This document shows, piece by piece, positions 31,978 to 43,939 of a stretch of DNA of 50,576 nucleotides (position 1 is its first letter; each line of letters starts with the position of its first letter). Source of the DNA: Acanthamoeba lenticulata (Eukaryota > Discosea > Longamoebia > Acanthamoebidae). The position numbers were made by a program, and so were the translations under genes. The notes under the pieces were generated by a model that ran no database searches, had not been told where the DNA came from, and worked only from the letters and a program-made list of their open reading frames with translations. The stretch covers positions 1-50,576 of the forward strand of contig NAVB01000345.1 of the NCBI GenBank assembly GCA_002179805.1. Reading direction: 5' to 3'.

Positions 31978-32157
31978 GTTTTGACCTTCCTTTGCGCACG
32001 GTGAGGAGAAGAGATCCTCTCGTTCTGGCCTCTGCTTGCCTTGTCTGGCCAGCGTCAGTGAAAGGAGGAAAAACAACTGGAAAAAATAGCGAAAAGAGAA
32101 ATTCGCTTTTCGCTATTTTTCCGTTCCAGCAGAAGAAGACAAGTGCGCAAGTGAGCC
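31978..32157. promoter_or_regulatory. Bidirectional promoter region, DDX1 / UBL-E2-like-F-box gene
   Basis: This 180-bp spacer separates divergent ATGs (31977 minus, 32158 plus). Its right part contains a strong inverted repeat with TAGCGAAAA / TTTTCGCTA cores, listed separately. Confidence 0.45.
32082..32120. repeat. Perfect 15-bp inverted repeat, 9-nt loop, in promoter
   Basis: The left arm AAAAATAGCGAAAAG (32082-32096) is the exact reverse complement of the right arm CTTTTCGCTATTTTT (32106-32120), around the loop AGAAATTCG. It lies 105 bp from the DDX1 ATG and 38 bp from the other start codon. The arms carry TTTTCGC, which resembles an E2F half-site, so it may be a dimer-binding site. A hairpin in the 5' UTR is also possible. 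Confidence 0.75.
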
Positions 32158-33753
32158 ATGGAGCCTGCGGGCACGAGTCTGCATCAAGAGGACGATGCAG
32201 GTTGCATGCTGGACCAGTCAACAAGCTGCGATTCTACATTCGTCGTTCGCGCAAAGATGCTGAGTGGCAGGGTGCAAACGGTTGTCTTGCCCGAGGGCGC
32301 CATGACAAAAGTGGCAGAGGTGAAGGAGCGCCTCGGCCTGCCAGAGGGCATACCAACCCGCATTATGCGCGTCATCCATGCGGGCAGAGTGCTGCTCGAC
32401 GACCAGCCTCTGGATGCGTACGGCATCACACAAAGCGGGACCCTGCTCCACCTGGCTCTGCTTGCTTCCCAGAAGCTGTTCCTCACGCCCGCGCCTGAGC
32501 CGACGGCTCAAGACGAGGTCATCGAGTTAGCACCTGGCTACGCCGTCGGCAACCGCTATCGCCAACTTGTAGCGTTATCTCCTGTCCTGTTGCTTGCGCT
32601 CTCCTCTGCTTGTTGATGCATGGGATTTCTTGCAGCGCTCGCAAAAGGAGCTTCGGGCGTGGGACGCCAAAGAGGATGGCGTGCACGTGTGGCGGGTGGG
32701 CGTGGACGCCGCTTGGGCTGATCTTGTCATCGAGGGTCCCCGCGGCAGCCCCTACGAAGGTCACCCCTCATGTTCCCTTCCCTAACTCAATACATCACGC
32801 ACACTGAACCGAACGATGGCACAGGCGGCGAGTTCGTCCTGCGCGTGGCGTTCCCGCCACATTACCCGTTCCGCCCGTACCATTTGCGCATGATCACGCC
32901 ACTCTATCACCCCACCGTGGGTCCCGCCGGCCTGGTCGCTCTCCTGCAAGACCCGTACGTGTTTGCCCTCCTTCCACCTTCATGTCCTTCTCCGTCGCTC
33001 ACTCGTGCTTACCTTTGGGATGGGGGCAGGCTCAACGAGATCTGGACTCCAATGCTTGATCACCGCCTGGGCGTGAAAGAATTCCTCGGTCAACTCTCTT
33101 CTGGGTACATCAGCATTGCACCGCTCGCCCGTGAGTCCCTCGAACGCCAGGTCGTACAGGTACACGCCGAACCCCGCGTCCTGCTCAGCCGCACGCGCCT
33201 CGGCACGCCTGAAGCGTTTTCACCTGGAAAACGCTTGACACAATTCCTGCAGATGGCGGACATGCTGAGCGAGTGGACAGCGCTGGGTGAAGCCGGCGCG
33301 GCGGCCAAGGCCCGTTTGTGGACCTGGCACTACGCCACCGCGGATGGCCGCGACTACGCCCGTTCTGGACGCCGTTGCGCGAGCATGGCCCAGCTGGCCA
33401 GCCTTGCCGCCGCCGATGCCCAGTTGCGGAGCGAGCTGCGCACAACGCTGCTTGTGGCCAACCGAGCCTTGCGTGCACTCGGTGAGAACGACGAAGACAG
33501 AAATGATCGGTGCAAGGAGCAAATAGAAGACGACGGCGAGGGCGTGAGCAGCGGCTGGCTGCTGGGCGGTCTGCCGCGCGAGCTCCTGTGGTCGATCCTC
33601 CTACTCGTGGGCAGCGGCCGCCGACCGCCTCCACCAGTCGCGTTGCGGTGGGAGTTGGTGAATGGCGGCGACGACGGTCTTCCGCGTTACTGGCGCGCCC
33701 AATCTTCCCACCTCTCCTCGTCTTCCTCTTCTGCTTCTGTAAAACCAACTTGA
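32158..33753 (+). CDS. Ubiquitin-like / cysteine-less E2-like / F-box-like fusion protein
   Basis: The N-terminal domain from the ATG at 32158 resembles ubiquitin: VQTVVLPEGAMTKVAEVKER, then RIMRVIHAGRVLLDDQPLDA and YGITQSGTLLHL, with no terminal Gly-Gly. After an intron comes an E2-like fold: SQKELRAWDAKEDGVHVW, then DLVIEGPRGSPYEGGEFVLR, VAFPPHYPFRPYHLRMITPL and YHPTVGPAGLVALLQDPLNE. E2 enzymes have HPN and a catalytic Cys here. This one has HPT and no cysteine anywhere in the domain, so it is probably a non-catalytic UEV-like module. A helical Arg/Ala/Leu-rich region follows, then LPRELLWSILLLVGSG, the start of an F-box, and a Ser-rich tail ending SVKPT. The F-box is short and may be partial. 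A role as a ubiquitin-pathway adaptor is inferred. Confidence 0.7.
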
Positions 33754-33860
33754 TTGGCATCGCCAGTGGACACTTGCTCTACCGGTACATCGATCGATGG
33801 GCCTATCTTATTTTTATTGACGGCTAAAAAACTAACTCATGGAGAGGCGCAGCAGCCCGC

Positions 33861-36800
33861 TCAGTCGTCGTTTACACCAAAGTCGGCCTGGAGAATGGGC
33901 TTGGCGTTCTGGACTGCTGGAGTGCTCTGGTCGGTGTGGACCACTTCGACCTCGAGCGCCTCGACTGCCGAGCTCCAGCTGTCGGTCGGGCCAGCCTTGA
34001 GCACCTCCTCCGGGTCCACGGGTCGCCGCTTCACCTTGATGACGTCGCCGTCCAGTACCTCTCCCTGCCGTCCATCCGGGAGAGAAGTAAATAAAAGAAA
34101 CAAATTTAAGAAACAAATAGTGTAGCGGGAGTACCCGGAGCATCTCGCGTGACAGCGGGTTGAGGATGTGCTTCTGGATGATGCGACGCAGCGGCCGAGC
34201 ACCATAGATGGGATCGTAGCCCTTCTCGGCGAGCCACTCGCGCGCCTCCTGCGTGAGCTCCACCTGGATCCGGCGGTCGGCGACCAACCTGTTGACGTCC
34301 TTGAGCTGGATGTTGACGATGGCGTCCATGTCTTCATGCGAGAGCCGGTTGAAGAGCACGATCTCGTCAATGCGGTTGAGCAACTCGGGGGCGAACGCGC
34401 CCCTTACGGCCGACATCACGGCATCGCGCGCCTCTGAACTGCTATGGCCCTGTTGATCCCCAATCCATGTCCATCAGGGGAATGATGACGGCCGTCCGTT
34501 GTGAGAAGGAGACGTACGGGCGGCAGATCAGCCAGCATCTCGGCACCCAGATTCGAAGTCATGATGACGATCGTGTTGCGGAAGTCGACCTTGCGGCCCT
34601 GCGAGTCGGTCAGACGGCCCTCGTCGAGGATCTGTACATGTTGTTGTTTAGCCTAGTCCGTTTTCCTGTCAACACGCCCACACACATCACGTACCTGGAG
34701 GAGGATGTTGTGGATCGACCTGTGCGCTTTTTCAAACTCATCAAACAGCACGATCTGGTATGGGCGACGCCGAACGGCCTCAGTCAAGGTGCCACCTTCC
34801 TCATAGCCCACATAACCCTGTGCACAGTGTGTTACATCATGTGAGTAGACTGACTCTGAAGACTTTTCCTTGAGTTGGGGTCTACGTACAGGCGGTGCTC
34901 CGATGAGGCGCGAGACGGAGAAGCGCTCCATGTACTCGGACATGTCGATGCGCACCATGGCGTTCTCGCTGTCAAAGAGGAACGACGCCAGCTGCTTGCA
35001 CAGTTCAGTCTTACCCACGCCTGTCGGGCCCAAGAACAGGAACGAGCCCAGAGGTCGGCTGTGCGAGTGAAGACCTGCCCGAGAGATTCGCACGGCATTG
35101 CTGTTCAATGGGAAGTGAGGTGAGTGATCTGCGGTTAAAAAAAAACAAGAAGGGTCGAGATCCGAGTACCTTACGGCGCCGACGGCCTCGTTTTGGCCCT
35201 TCACGCGAGAGGCCAGTGTCTGCTCCATGTGAAGCAACTTTTCCCTCTCGCCAAGAAGCAGGTTCTGTACGGGGATACCCGTGGCGCGCGACACCACAAG
35301 CGCAATGTCGTTGTCCGTCACCGCTTCACCCAACATTGTCGTCTCGACTCCTTGGCTGTACGCATAAACGGAATGATGACAGTCAGCGCTCGGGGCAGGA
35401 TTTTGGGAAGTGAACACAGCTAAAGCGAACGTACTCCTTGGGCAGCTGCTTCTCGAGAGTGGGAATCACGCCGTAGGCCAGCTCACCAGCCCGGGCCAAG
35501 TCACCGTTCCTCTCGGCCTTCATCAAGTCGAGCTTGGCCTTCTTGAGCTGTTCCTTCAGGTTCTTGACCTTTTGCAGCTTTTCTCTGCCATTTGCCCAAC
35601 GTGAGTCCTCTCGACTTCGAACGCAAATCTCTACGAAGAAAAGGCATTTACGTACCGCTCCTCTTGCCAGGCTTGAGTCAACTCCTGCGACTTGCCCTCC
35701 ACGCGTGAAATCTCAGACTCAACTTTGGCTCGGCGCTCGTTGGAGGCCGGGTCGGTCTCCTTTCGCAGAGCTTCGAGCTCGATCTTGAGCGTGATCAGCT
35801 GTCGGTCGAGGTCCTCGATCTGCTCGGGCTTGCTCTCCTGTTGGAGCCGCAGCCTGCTGGCTGCTTCATCCACCAAGTCGATCGCCTTGTCCGGCAGGAA
35901 GCGGTCGGTGATGTAGCGGTGGCTGTACACCGCTGCGGACACAATGGCACTGTCGGTGATGCGTACTCCATGGTGCACTTCATACCGTTCCTTCACTGCT
36001 CAGGTTGAAACAATAAGAACACGTGCATAAGTTGAGGGTTGTGGCTGCATTCACGGGCTAACGGGAAAAATGGAGGGAAGTGACGCACGGCCGCGAAGGA
36101 TTGAGATGGTGTCCTGGACGGTAGGCTCGGGAACGAACACCGACTGGAAGCGACGTGCCAAGGCTGGATCCTTTTCGATGTACTTACGGTACTCGTTGAG
36201 TGTAGTCGCGCCCACACTGTGAATGTTACAGCAGAGTTAGTTCAGTCGACGCACTGGACGGGAAGAAGCAACCTACCAGTGAAGTTCACCACGCGCGAGA
36301 GCTGGCTTGAGCATGTTGGAGGCGTCCATGGACCCCTCAGACGCCTGCGAGAAACAACAGTAGCGGTTAGTTTCGATGGCTTGAATGGATAGAAGAAGGC
36401 GAGTATGTACCCCAGCGCCAACGAGAGTGTGCATTTCATCGATGAAGAGGATCACTTCGCCTTTCAGGTCGTGCACGTCTTTGAGGACCGCCTTCAGCCG
36501 CTCTTCAAACTCACCCCTGAACTTGGCGCCAGCCACGAGTGACCCTGATGCGCGTGCATGTTAGCTGCACAGCATACATATCTTTTCGTAGGAGTCTACT
36601 TACCCATGTCCAAACCGATCACCTTCTTTCCCTTGAGGCTGTCAGGCACATCGCCATGAATAATGCGCGTGGCCAGACCCTCGACGATGGCTGTCTTACC
36701 AACTCCTGGCTGAGTGGGCGAATGTGAGCCGTAGAGTTTCGAGAACCAAAATTGGAGTGCAGCCAGTACCTCGCCAATGAGCACAGGGTTATTCTTGGTG

Positions 36801-37306
36801 CGTCGCGAGAGCACCTGCATGGTACGTCGGATCTCTTCGTCACGCCCAATAACCTCGTCGAGCTTGCCTTCCTTGGCGAGGGCAGTGATGTCCTTGCCAT
36901 ACTTCTTCAAAGCGTCACCCGGCACCGCGGCGTCAGGGTTAATGTACGGAGGCGGAATGGGCTGCCCTCCACGCGTGTAGCCTGCGTGCGGTATGCACAG
37001 ATTCGCAAGTGGTGTTTAAGCTATGTGGGAGCGGCGATGATTGCTGATTGAAGTGAACGTACCGTTGGAATAGCCGCGCGACAAGGGCAACATGAAGGAC
37101 TGCGGGTGCAGGAGACCCGTGGAGCGTGCCCTGAGAGCTACCGGCCAGCGGCTGGTTCGCATCATGGAGCATCTTGGTGTCACTGGCTGCTCACTTAGCA
37201 TACGGCACGCTTGGCCAAGATTCTGTGGTAGATTGCTGCGTCGATGCATCCATCCCGCGAGGGACGTGCTTGCGGTTCTTCCTTCAGCGATGGAGACGCG
37301 TCTCAT
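33861..37306 (-). CDS. HSP78: Mitochondrial ClpB/Hsp78 disaggregase
   Basis: This AAA+ unfoldase rescues aggregated proteins with Hsp70. The ATG at 37306 opens an Arg/Ser-rich presequence ([20 protein letters not shown]) that fits mitochondrial import. The usual ClpB N-domain is absent, as in yeast Hsp78. The D1 region has [55 protein letters not shown] and [14 protein letters not shown]. The middle coiled-coil follows ([20 protein letters not shown]). D2 has [91 protein letters not shown] and [20 protein letters not shown]. The acidic tail ends QADFGVNDD. The start codon is 283 bp from the SMC4 stop; both genes lie on minus. Confidence 0.92.
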
Positions 37307-37588
37307 CTTTCGCGCTGCTGTTGCACGTGCACGTAGCTTGATTGAGGAATTTATAAAACCAGATCTCGTGGTCTGCGCGTGTGTTCACACTTGCTGGACT
37401 GTCTGATCTGTCCCGCCAGCGGTTCTACCTTTCGTGCTCTTCCTCGAAATTTTGGCGACTTGTGCGTCCCTCTTCCTGCCCTTCTGGGGCGAAATGCGGC
37501 AGTGCAGCTTGTTCTTCCCGCGCAGCAGCACGTCGTTGTACAACCCAAAAGGCCAACATGTTGATGATGGGGATGGTTTCAAAAGTAT

Positions 37589-40500
37589 TTACACGGTGGC
37601 CTGCGCGGCCGGAGGGCGGTTCTCCTTGTCGCCGGCGTGGTGGCCCAAGGCTGTCTGAGTGGCGGCAGCGAGCACGTGGCCAAAGGCCTGCGGGTTGAGC
37701 GGGAGCGACTTGGAGGCGTTGTGGGTCTTGTAGATGCCCACCACGCGATCGGCCAGCTCAAACATGTTGTTGCGCAGGGAGATAACCAGGAACTGCGCGT
37801 CCTTCGTCCGCTCCTTGATGTAGTGGCCAATAATCGACACATTGCGGAAGTCGAGCGCGGCGTCGATCTGTAGGCACGACGAGTCCGCACGTGAGTCACA
37901 CCAGCGAAATGGTGGCCGTTTTTGAAGGAAGAGGCACCTCATCCATGACATAGATCGGTGTTGGCTTGTAGTGGTGGAGCGCAAAGACGAGAGCTAGCGA
38001 GGCCAAGGTCTTCTCACCACCGGACAAGTTGATGATGTTCTTCCAGCTCTTCTTTGGCGGCCGCACGCTGAACACCACGCCCTCGGAGAACGGGTCGAGG
38101 GTATCAACCAACTAGGATTCGGAATTGTGAGCTCCACCGTCATAAAGCTTCGTGGGTGCGCTATTTCGGGGGGAAAAGTACCTCGAGTTCAGCGTCACCG
38201 CCAATGGTGATCATCTGATACATCTCCTTGAGCTTCATGGTGATTTGGGTGAAGCCCTCCATGAAGACGTCAAGCCGCTTCTTGCGCAGGCTGTCGTAGA
38301 GGGCGCGCTGGGCGTCGCGGGCTTCAGTGATCTTAGCCAAGTCCTTAGCCCGCGCCTCGTACTCGCGATGCTTCTCGCGGTACTGCTTTAGGGCCTGCAG
38401 GTTGGGCCGCAGCGACTGCAGCTCGTCCTGCTTGGTGCCCACGGCCACCTCGAGCTCCTCCGGCGAGAATCGGCTCAGCTCCTCGGTGCTGAATACCCGG
38501 AGGGTGCCTCCCGCTCCCTTCTTGGCTTTACTGCTTGGTTTCTGTGGCTGGACCTTCTTGCTCTTGGCCTTGACTGTCTTTTGCTTCTTCTGCTTCTTCT
38601 TGTTGTTGCGTGCCCTCTTCGCCCGACCATCACCGTCTTCATCTTCTTCCTCCTCCTCGTCGTCGTCGTCGTCGTCTTCTTCCTCCTCCTCTTCTTCCTC
38701 TTCATCGTCCTCCTCTTCCTCCTCTTCTTCTTTTTCTTCTTCTTCTTCTTCCATTGCTTCTTCCTCTTCCTTCTCGGCCGCCTCGGTTTGGTCATCCTCG
38801 GCCAGGTAGTCTTGGTAGAGAGCAGCGTATTTCTTGTGTAGGTCGGTGATGCGCGCTGCCCAGCCCTGGGCGGTTTTTTGGTGCGTATGCAGCGTCTACG
38901 TATTGCGTCATGTGCAAAGAGCAGACCATTAGTAATGCCGAATTTGCGAATAATTCTATCTGTTGGGGAGAGGGAGAGCGCACCTTGCTGATCTCGGTGA
39001 CTTGGCCCTCCAGCTCGAGCTCCTTGCCGCGCATGAGGGTGACCTTGTCCTTCATGCTTTGGAACTCCTGTTGAATGGCCTGGACCTTCTTCTCCTTCTC
39101 GTCGTACTTTTCCTGCAGCTTCGTGTAGGCCTCCTCCACGTCGCTGGCCGACTCGGTGAGTTTCTTCAACTTGGCCTCCTTCTTCTCGAGGTCCTTCTCC
39201 GTCTTGGCCAGCTGGGCTTCAGCCTCCTTGAACGCAGACTAGTGGTGAAACAACGTTAGACATTGTGCTCCGCGTGCTGTTAAACCGGAGCTGAATGGAA
39301 TGGAGCAACGTACGCGGGCCTGGGTGGACTCTTTTTTGCCCGAGGTAAGCCGCACTTTGGCTCGGTTGATCTTGCGCCGCAGGTCGTCGACGGCCTTGGT
39401 TGCCGCTTCGAACTTGGCCTTTTGCCTCTTGAGCTTTTCACCGCCGGCGGCCGCGATGGCCTCCTCGAGCTTCGACACTTCGGCCTTCACCTCGGCGGCC
39501 TCTTCCTCAATTTTCTTTACTGCCCTCTCACCTTTCGTGATCTGCTTCTCCAGCGCCGCGAGAGACTCTTCTTCCTCTTCTGTGAGCTCCGACTGCGCCC
39601 GGAACATTGTTGCGCATGAGACATGTGGCAGGAGATAGTAAGCTACAAGCACAGGTAGTGCCGAGTACCTGCGATCGAAGCTGTTTGATTCGAGCTTGGA
39701 TGTCCGTGCTCTGCTTGCTTAGAGCCTCTACGTCCATGGAGAGTTTTCGAGACTGAACGGGCAAGTGCTCGAGCTCCTTCCTCAGGGCCTCCAGCTCCCG
39801 CTCCTCATCTTCGCGCTGCATGCGTAGCTCCTGAAGCGCGGCCGACTGCTTCTCGAGCTCCTTGGCCATGACCCTAAAGTCTTTGCTCGACAGCGCGTCC
39901 TCAGAAGCGTGCGCCACCGTATTCATACGGCCTGCACCCCGTCCGAGTCAGGCTGGGATCCCATGCGCAGGTCAAGCAGGCTGTTTCGCACCCGAAGTAG
40001 AAGTATTGCCTCCTCCGGACATGGTGCCGTGGATATCAATCAGCTCGCCAGTGAGGGTAACGACTCGGTACCGTGTGGCGCCGTATGCGATTCTACGCGC
40101 CTGTCGAATCCCACCGACAAACACAGAACGTATGTGATGTGAGCAGCTAGAAGCAGGAAAACGCATAAAAAAATAGAAGAAGAAGATACCTGCTCGAGGT
40201 CCTTGGCAACGAGGCAATCGCGGAGCGCAAAGTAGAAAGCCGTGGCATATTCGGGCTTCTTGGACTTGACGAGGTCGTACAGGCGCGGCACTCCCTCAGG
40301 AGTCGTCAGCGGCACCATGTTCTTTCGTAGGTACTCGATCTTCTCCAGCACCATGAAGCTCGCCGACCCTAACATCTCCTTCTTGAGAAATGCGATCGCC
40401 GCAGCGGCCGCTTCCACCGTCTCCGCGACCTGCAGTTGCTTATCAGTTTGGAGGCGAATTCACAGAAGACACGCTAACGTACAATGTGGTCGAGAGCCGG

Positions 40501-42398
40501 CGCGGCCGTCGAGATGGCCACGTCATACTTGGGATCAATCGAACCCAAGTCACCCAGACGTCCTCGGATGCCCTTCAGTGTGCCGGAACGCGCAGCTTCC
40601 ATCACACGAGTGAGCAGAACGGAGCGCTGCGTTTGGGCTTGGGCTGTCTCCTTCGTGTGTTCGATGCTCGACTGCAGCCGCCGTACTTCGGCCGCCAAGC
40701 GCTGTTCCTCTTCTCGGGAGCGCACGACCTGCTTCTCGAGCTCCTTCGCACGCGATTGAGCCTCGGCCTGCCGCGCGCGTGTGGTATCGAGCTGGGTCTT
40801 CTTCTCCACAATGGAGCTCTTAATCTCCGCTAGTTGCTTCTCGGCTTCCTCGAGCTTGGTGGCCACGAGCGCAGGCCGCTGAGCGAGCAAATCGCGCTGC
40901 GACTTGGCCAAAGCGACTTCGGCCTGCGCGGCATGCAGGCGCTTCTGGAACGGCATGAATTCTTTCTGCTTCGCTTCCATTGCCTCGTGCAGCCCAGCGC
41001 TCTCGCCCTTGAGGCTTTCAAGAATGACCTCGAGCTTGCGCTCCTCCTCAGCCGCTGCGGCCTCGAGTTGGCTCAGTTCTTCGGCGCAGTCGTCGGCTTC
41101 CTTACTGGCGGCTTCGGCATCAGCGAGCTTCTGCTGTGCCTTCTTGTCGTTCTTCTTGATCTCTTCCTCGAGAGTCTTGCGCTTTTCCTTAAGGTGCTTG
41201 ATGTCCTGCTCCAGCTGAATGTGGTTGCGCTCGTACACGGCCCAGTCGGCCTTGGCGCCACCCAGTTCCTTGGAGATCCGCCCAAGGTCGTCCTTTTCCT
41301 TCTTGAGGTCGTTCTCCTTGGCGAGCTGAGCGGCCCGGAGCTGGTTCATACGCTCTTTCTCTTCCCTCCACTTGGCTTCGGCCTCCGTCTTCTTCTTCAG
41401 CACTCCAGCCGCCTTCGTGTCGGCATCGGCTCGACGGAGTTGGTAGAGCATCGACTGCTTCTCCATAAGCTCTTTCTCCTTGGCCAAGTAGTCCATGGCC
41501 TCGTTCTTGGATTCCTCTAAGTGGTCCCTTTCCTTTTCGGCCGCTTTGACGCGGTTGACCTGAATGACAAAAAACCTGGAGTGAGCAGTCGCTCTCCAGC
41601 CACAGCACTGCTACAGCCTGGCGAACCTTTTCGGTACGCTCTTCGTTGAGCTTCTCTACATTCGCGGCGGCCTCTCCGATCTTCTTCACGTACACGACGG
41701 AGCCGATGATATCCTCGAGGTATTCGAGCATGCCTTCGTCGTGTTCGGTTTGCGCCTTGGGCTTCATCATAGCGATCTGCTCGACCTCGCCCTGGAGGAT
41801 GAGGAAGCGGTTGTGGTCGAGATCGATGCCACGCTTCTTGAGCAGGTTGGTGACGTCAGTGAACGTGCTCGCTTCGCCGTTGATAAAGTACTTTGATGTG
41901 TTGTTCTTGTAGGCGGCTCGCGAGATGACCAACGTGCTGTCGGGCACGACGTCATATTGGTCGTCCGGCTACGGAGCAGAGGAGTATTTCAGCTTCGGCC
42001 GAGAACAAGAAAACTGTTTGGGGTGGCTTGTACCTTGTCGATAATCTCGTGGAAGTAGACAGAAACTTTTGCGGATTGGATGTCTTGATGGTTCTCCGAG
42101 AAGTGGAGCAGCTCGGACACCTTTCCTTGGCGCAGTTTCTTTGCGCGCTTGCCGAAAACGAACAGGAGGGCATCGATTACGTTCGATTTGCCACTACCGT
42201 TCGGCCCCACGATGGCCGTAAAGCACTTTTGACAACAAACAACGCACTTGAGCACTGACGGCCAAGGCAAAAAGTAAAACAAAAAAGATATCTTCGTACC
42301 TTGTGAAAGGGGCCAACAACTCGCTTGCCTGCATAAGATTTGAAATTCTCAAGGACAAGCTTCCAGATGACCAATCTCCCTCTCGTGGCCTCCTCCAT
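37589..42398 (-). CDS. SMC4: Condensin subunit SMC4
   Basis: SMC4 pairs with SMC2 in condensin, the ATPase ring that compacts mitotic chromosomes. The ATG at 42398 starts [20 protein letters not shown]. After an intron comes [20 protein letters not shown] (Walker A), [20 protein letters not shown] and the SMC4-typical [20 protein letters not shown] and [10 protein letters not shown]. Long coiled coils flank a hinge region near 40100-40600 ([19 protein letters not shown]). The C-terminal head has [20 protein letters not shown] and YVMDE before the last exons. An acidic then lysine-rich tract interrupts the distal coiled coil (about 38540-38755). The tail contains KEN followed by RP at 37619-37627, a likely APC/C degron. 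Exons are separated by roughly ten short introns. Confidence 0.93.
38640..38757 (-). repeat. GAA/GAG-type low-complexity tract encoding Glu/Asp run in SMC4
   Basis: The minus strand is nearly all purine (GAA, GAG, GAC, GAT triplets) and encodes an acidic run of roughly 35-40 residues. The plus strand is the complementary pyrimidine tract of TCC/TTC triplets. Strand asymmetry this strong invites slippage or triplex formation. Confidence 0.75.
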
Positions 42399-42535
42399 TG
42401 TGGTCGGAAGGAATTTGTGGTGTGCCTGTTCTTTTGTTGTTCTCTTTTTTCCCGCCAAGGCATCCCCTCTTCCCGCCAAAAGAAAGATGGCGCAAATGTC
42501 GACTTGCAAAATTTCTGGTATGGTCACGACCCAGG

Positions 42536-43939
42536 TCAGTACTCGGCAAGCGAGTACTTACGGGGCCGTCCAACAACAACAACTTTAGTTTCCTCGCTGA
42601 CCTTGAGGTTGTTATTGTTGACGACTTTTTCCTCCTCTGTTGTTGCGCTTGTGACGCCTTGGTAGGCACGCTCAGAAGAAGAGGCATCAAGAGGCGGTCT
42701 CTTCGGACTGAGTTGTTCCATCTCTTCTGGGTAGTTGTTGACGGCCTGGGGAATCTGTCCCACCAAGTCCAGGAGGTCGGAGTTGCTGAAGGCGCGGCGC
42801 CCAAGCCGATGCCAAGACTGGCCCGCTTGGTCATCCCAGGGGCCTACAGGGGCATACCAGATTGTCAGATTTCGCCACGAGTGACACAGGAGGTGATGCA
42901 GGATCAGTACATATTGAGCGCATCCAGTTGACGTCAGCTTCCACGATTCCGTTGTGCGGGTTGCGCCGCGAGTAGTGAATGATTTGGCAGTTGTGGATCT
43001 TTTCATGTGGGTCTTGGATCATGCGAAGGAAGTCTGCTTGCTTGATGCTGTACACGTAAAAACAGAAACATGGAAGTAGAGTCAGACACGTTGTCCCATA
43101 CATAAACTGTCTTTCACAGTGAAGTTCCCGTACTTCTCAAGCAAGATGCGGAAGCCCCACATGATGTTGCCATGGCATACTAGCAGCACCTTATAGCCTG
43201 AGCATGTTTGGCGGAGGTGTGAAATCACTCGCGCAACACGCATACACACACTCGCAATCGACTCGCCGCTATGGCCAAGACGCAGGGTAAGCACATGAAT
43301 AATGAAAGAGATGAGATGCAAGAAGGTGAAAAATACCCAGGGGGAGCATGATAAAACGGATCCAGCTCCTCACGAGCAAGCTCCTCTTGATGTCTCGTGC
43401 GCACCTCAGAGCGAGTCATATGACTAAGGATGCCCCGATCCCTCTCACGCAGAAACAGGTCTTGTGGAGCGTGAGCCCAGCGGCCCCACCAAAAGGAAAG
43501 CGAAAAAAAAGGAGCTTACCGGTGTGCCAGTGCGCTTTCTCGATGTCTAGCAGTGCTGCCGTTTCCATCGCCCGCACATACTCGCTGCATATGTACCAGT
43601 CGAACTTCTTTGAAATGTTCTCCTTGATCTAGTTGCCCGCCCTTGTCAGCATCACAATAAGTGCCCAAGTGTAAACAAATACTCGCACCCATTGCCCGGC
43701 AGTCTGTGCTTGGCGACGCCCTTTGTCGGAGAGGCGGTACCGGCTAGTGTGCCTGTTGCGGAACTCGGGGTTCTGCCAGTCATTGTCGTCCCCGTGCTGG
43801 AAAGCGAAGTGCGCCAGTGTTAAGGCAAAACGTGCTGACCGTGGCATTGGTCAATGAAGTGTACCTTGCTTCGATCATGTGCGAGGCAGCCTTCACTCTC
43901 AGCATGCCTGATCAACACCAAATCCACTGGCATGTCCAT
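42536..43939 (-). CDS. Histidine phosphatase (phosphoglycerate mutase-like) superfamily protein
   Basis: The first exon from the ATG at 43939 gives MDMPVDLVLIRHAESEG, with the catalytic RHxES motif. A GTACAC donor leads to HGDDNDWQNPEFRNRHTSRY, then RLSDKGRRQAQTAGQW, KKFDWYICSEYVRAMETAAL, a loop with RDRGILSHMT, GGESIASVCMRVARVISHLR and VLLVCHGNIMWGFRILLEKY, the second catalytic His. A late exon adds FLRMIQDPHEKIHNCQIIHY, VNWMRSI and, after a last intron, PWDDQAGQSWHRLG and a Ser/Glu-rich tail ending KYSLAEY. Substrate cannot be assigned; the family includes phosphoglycerate mutases, sugar phosphatases and protein phosphatases. Confidence 0.75.

Noticed and set aside
38327..38849. Poly-Ser / poly-Leu plus-strand ORFs
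   Set aside because: They are antisense to the acidic SMC4 tract; reading the pyrimidine strand gives Ser or Leu runs by necessity.
40834..41520. Leu-rich plus-strand ORF opposite SMC4
   Set aside because: It is the antisense of a Glu/Lys-rich coiled coil (CTC/CTT from GAG/AAG), so its membrane-like look is an artefact.
4404..42398. Functional cluster of genome-maintenance genes (RTEL1, Nse4, SMC4)
   Set aside because: They are interspersed with unrelated genes on both strands; proximity in a compact genome is probably chance.
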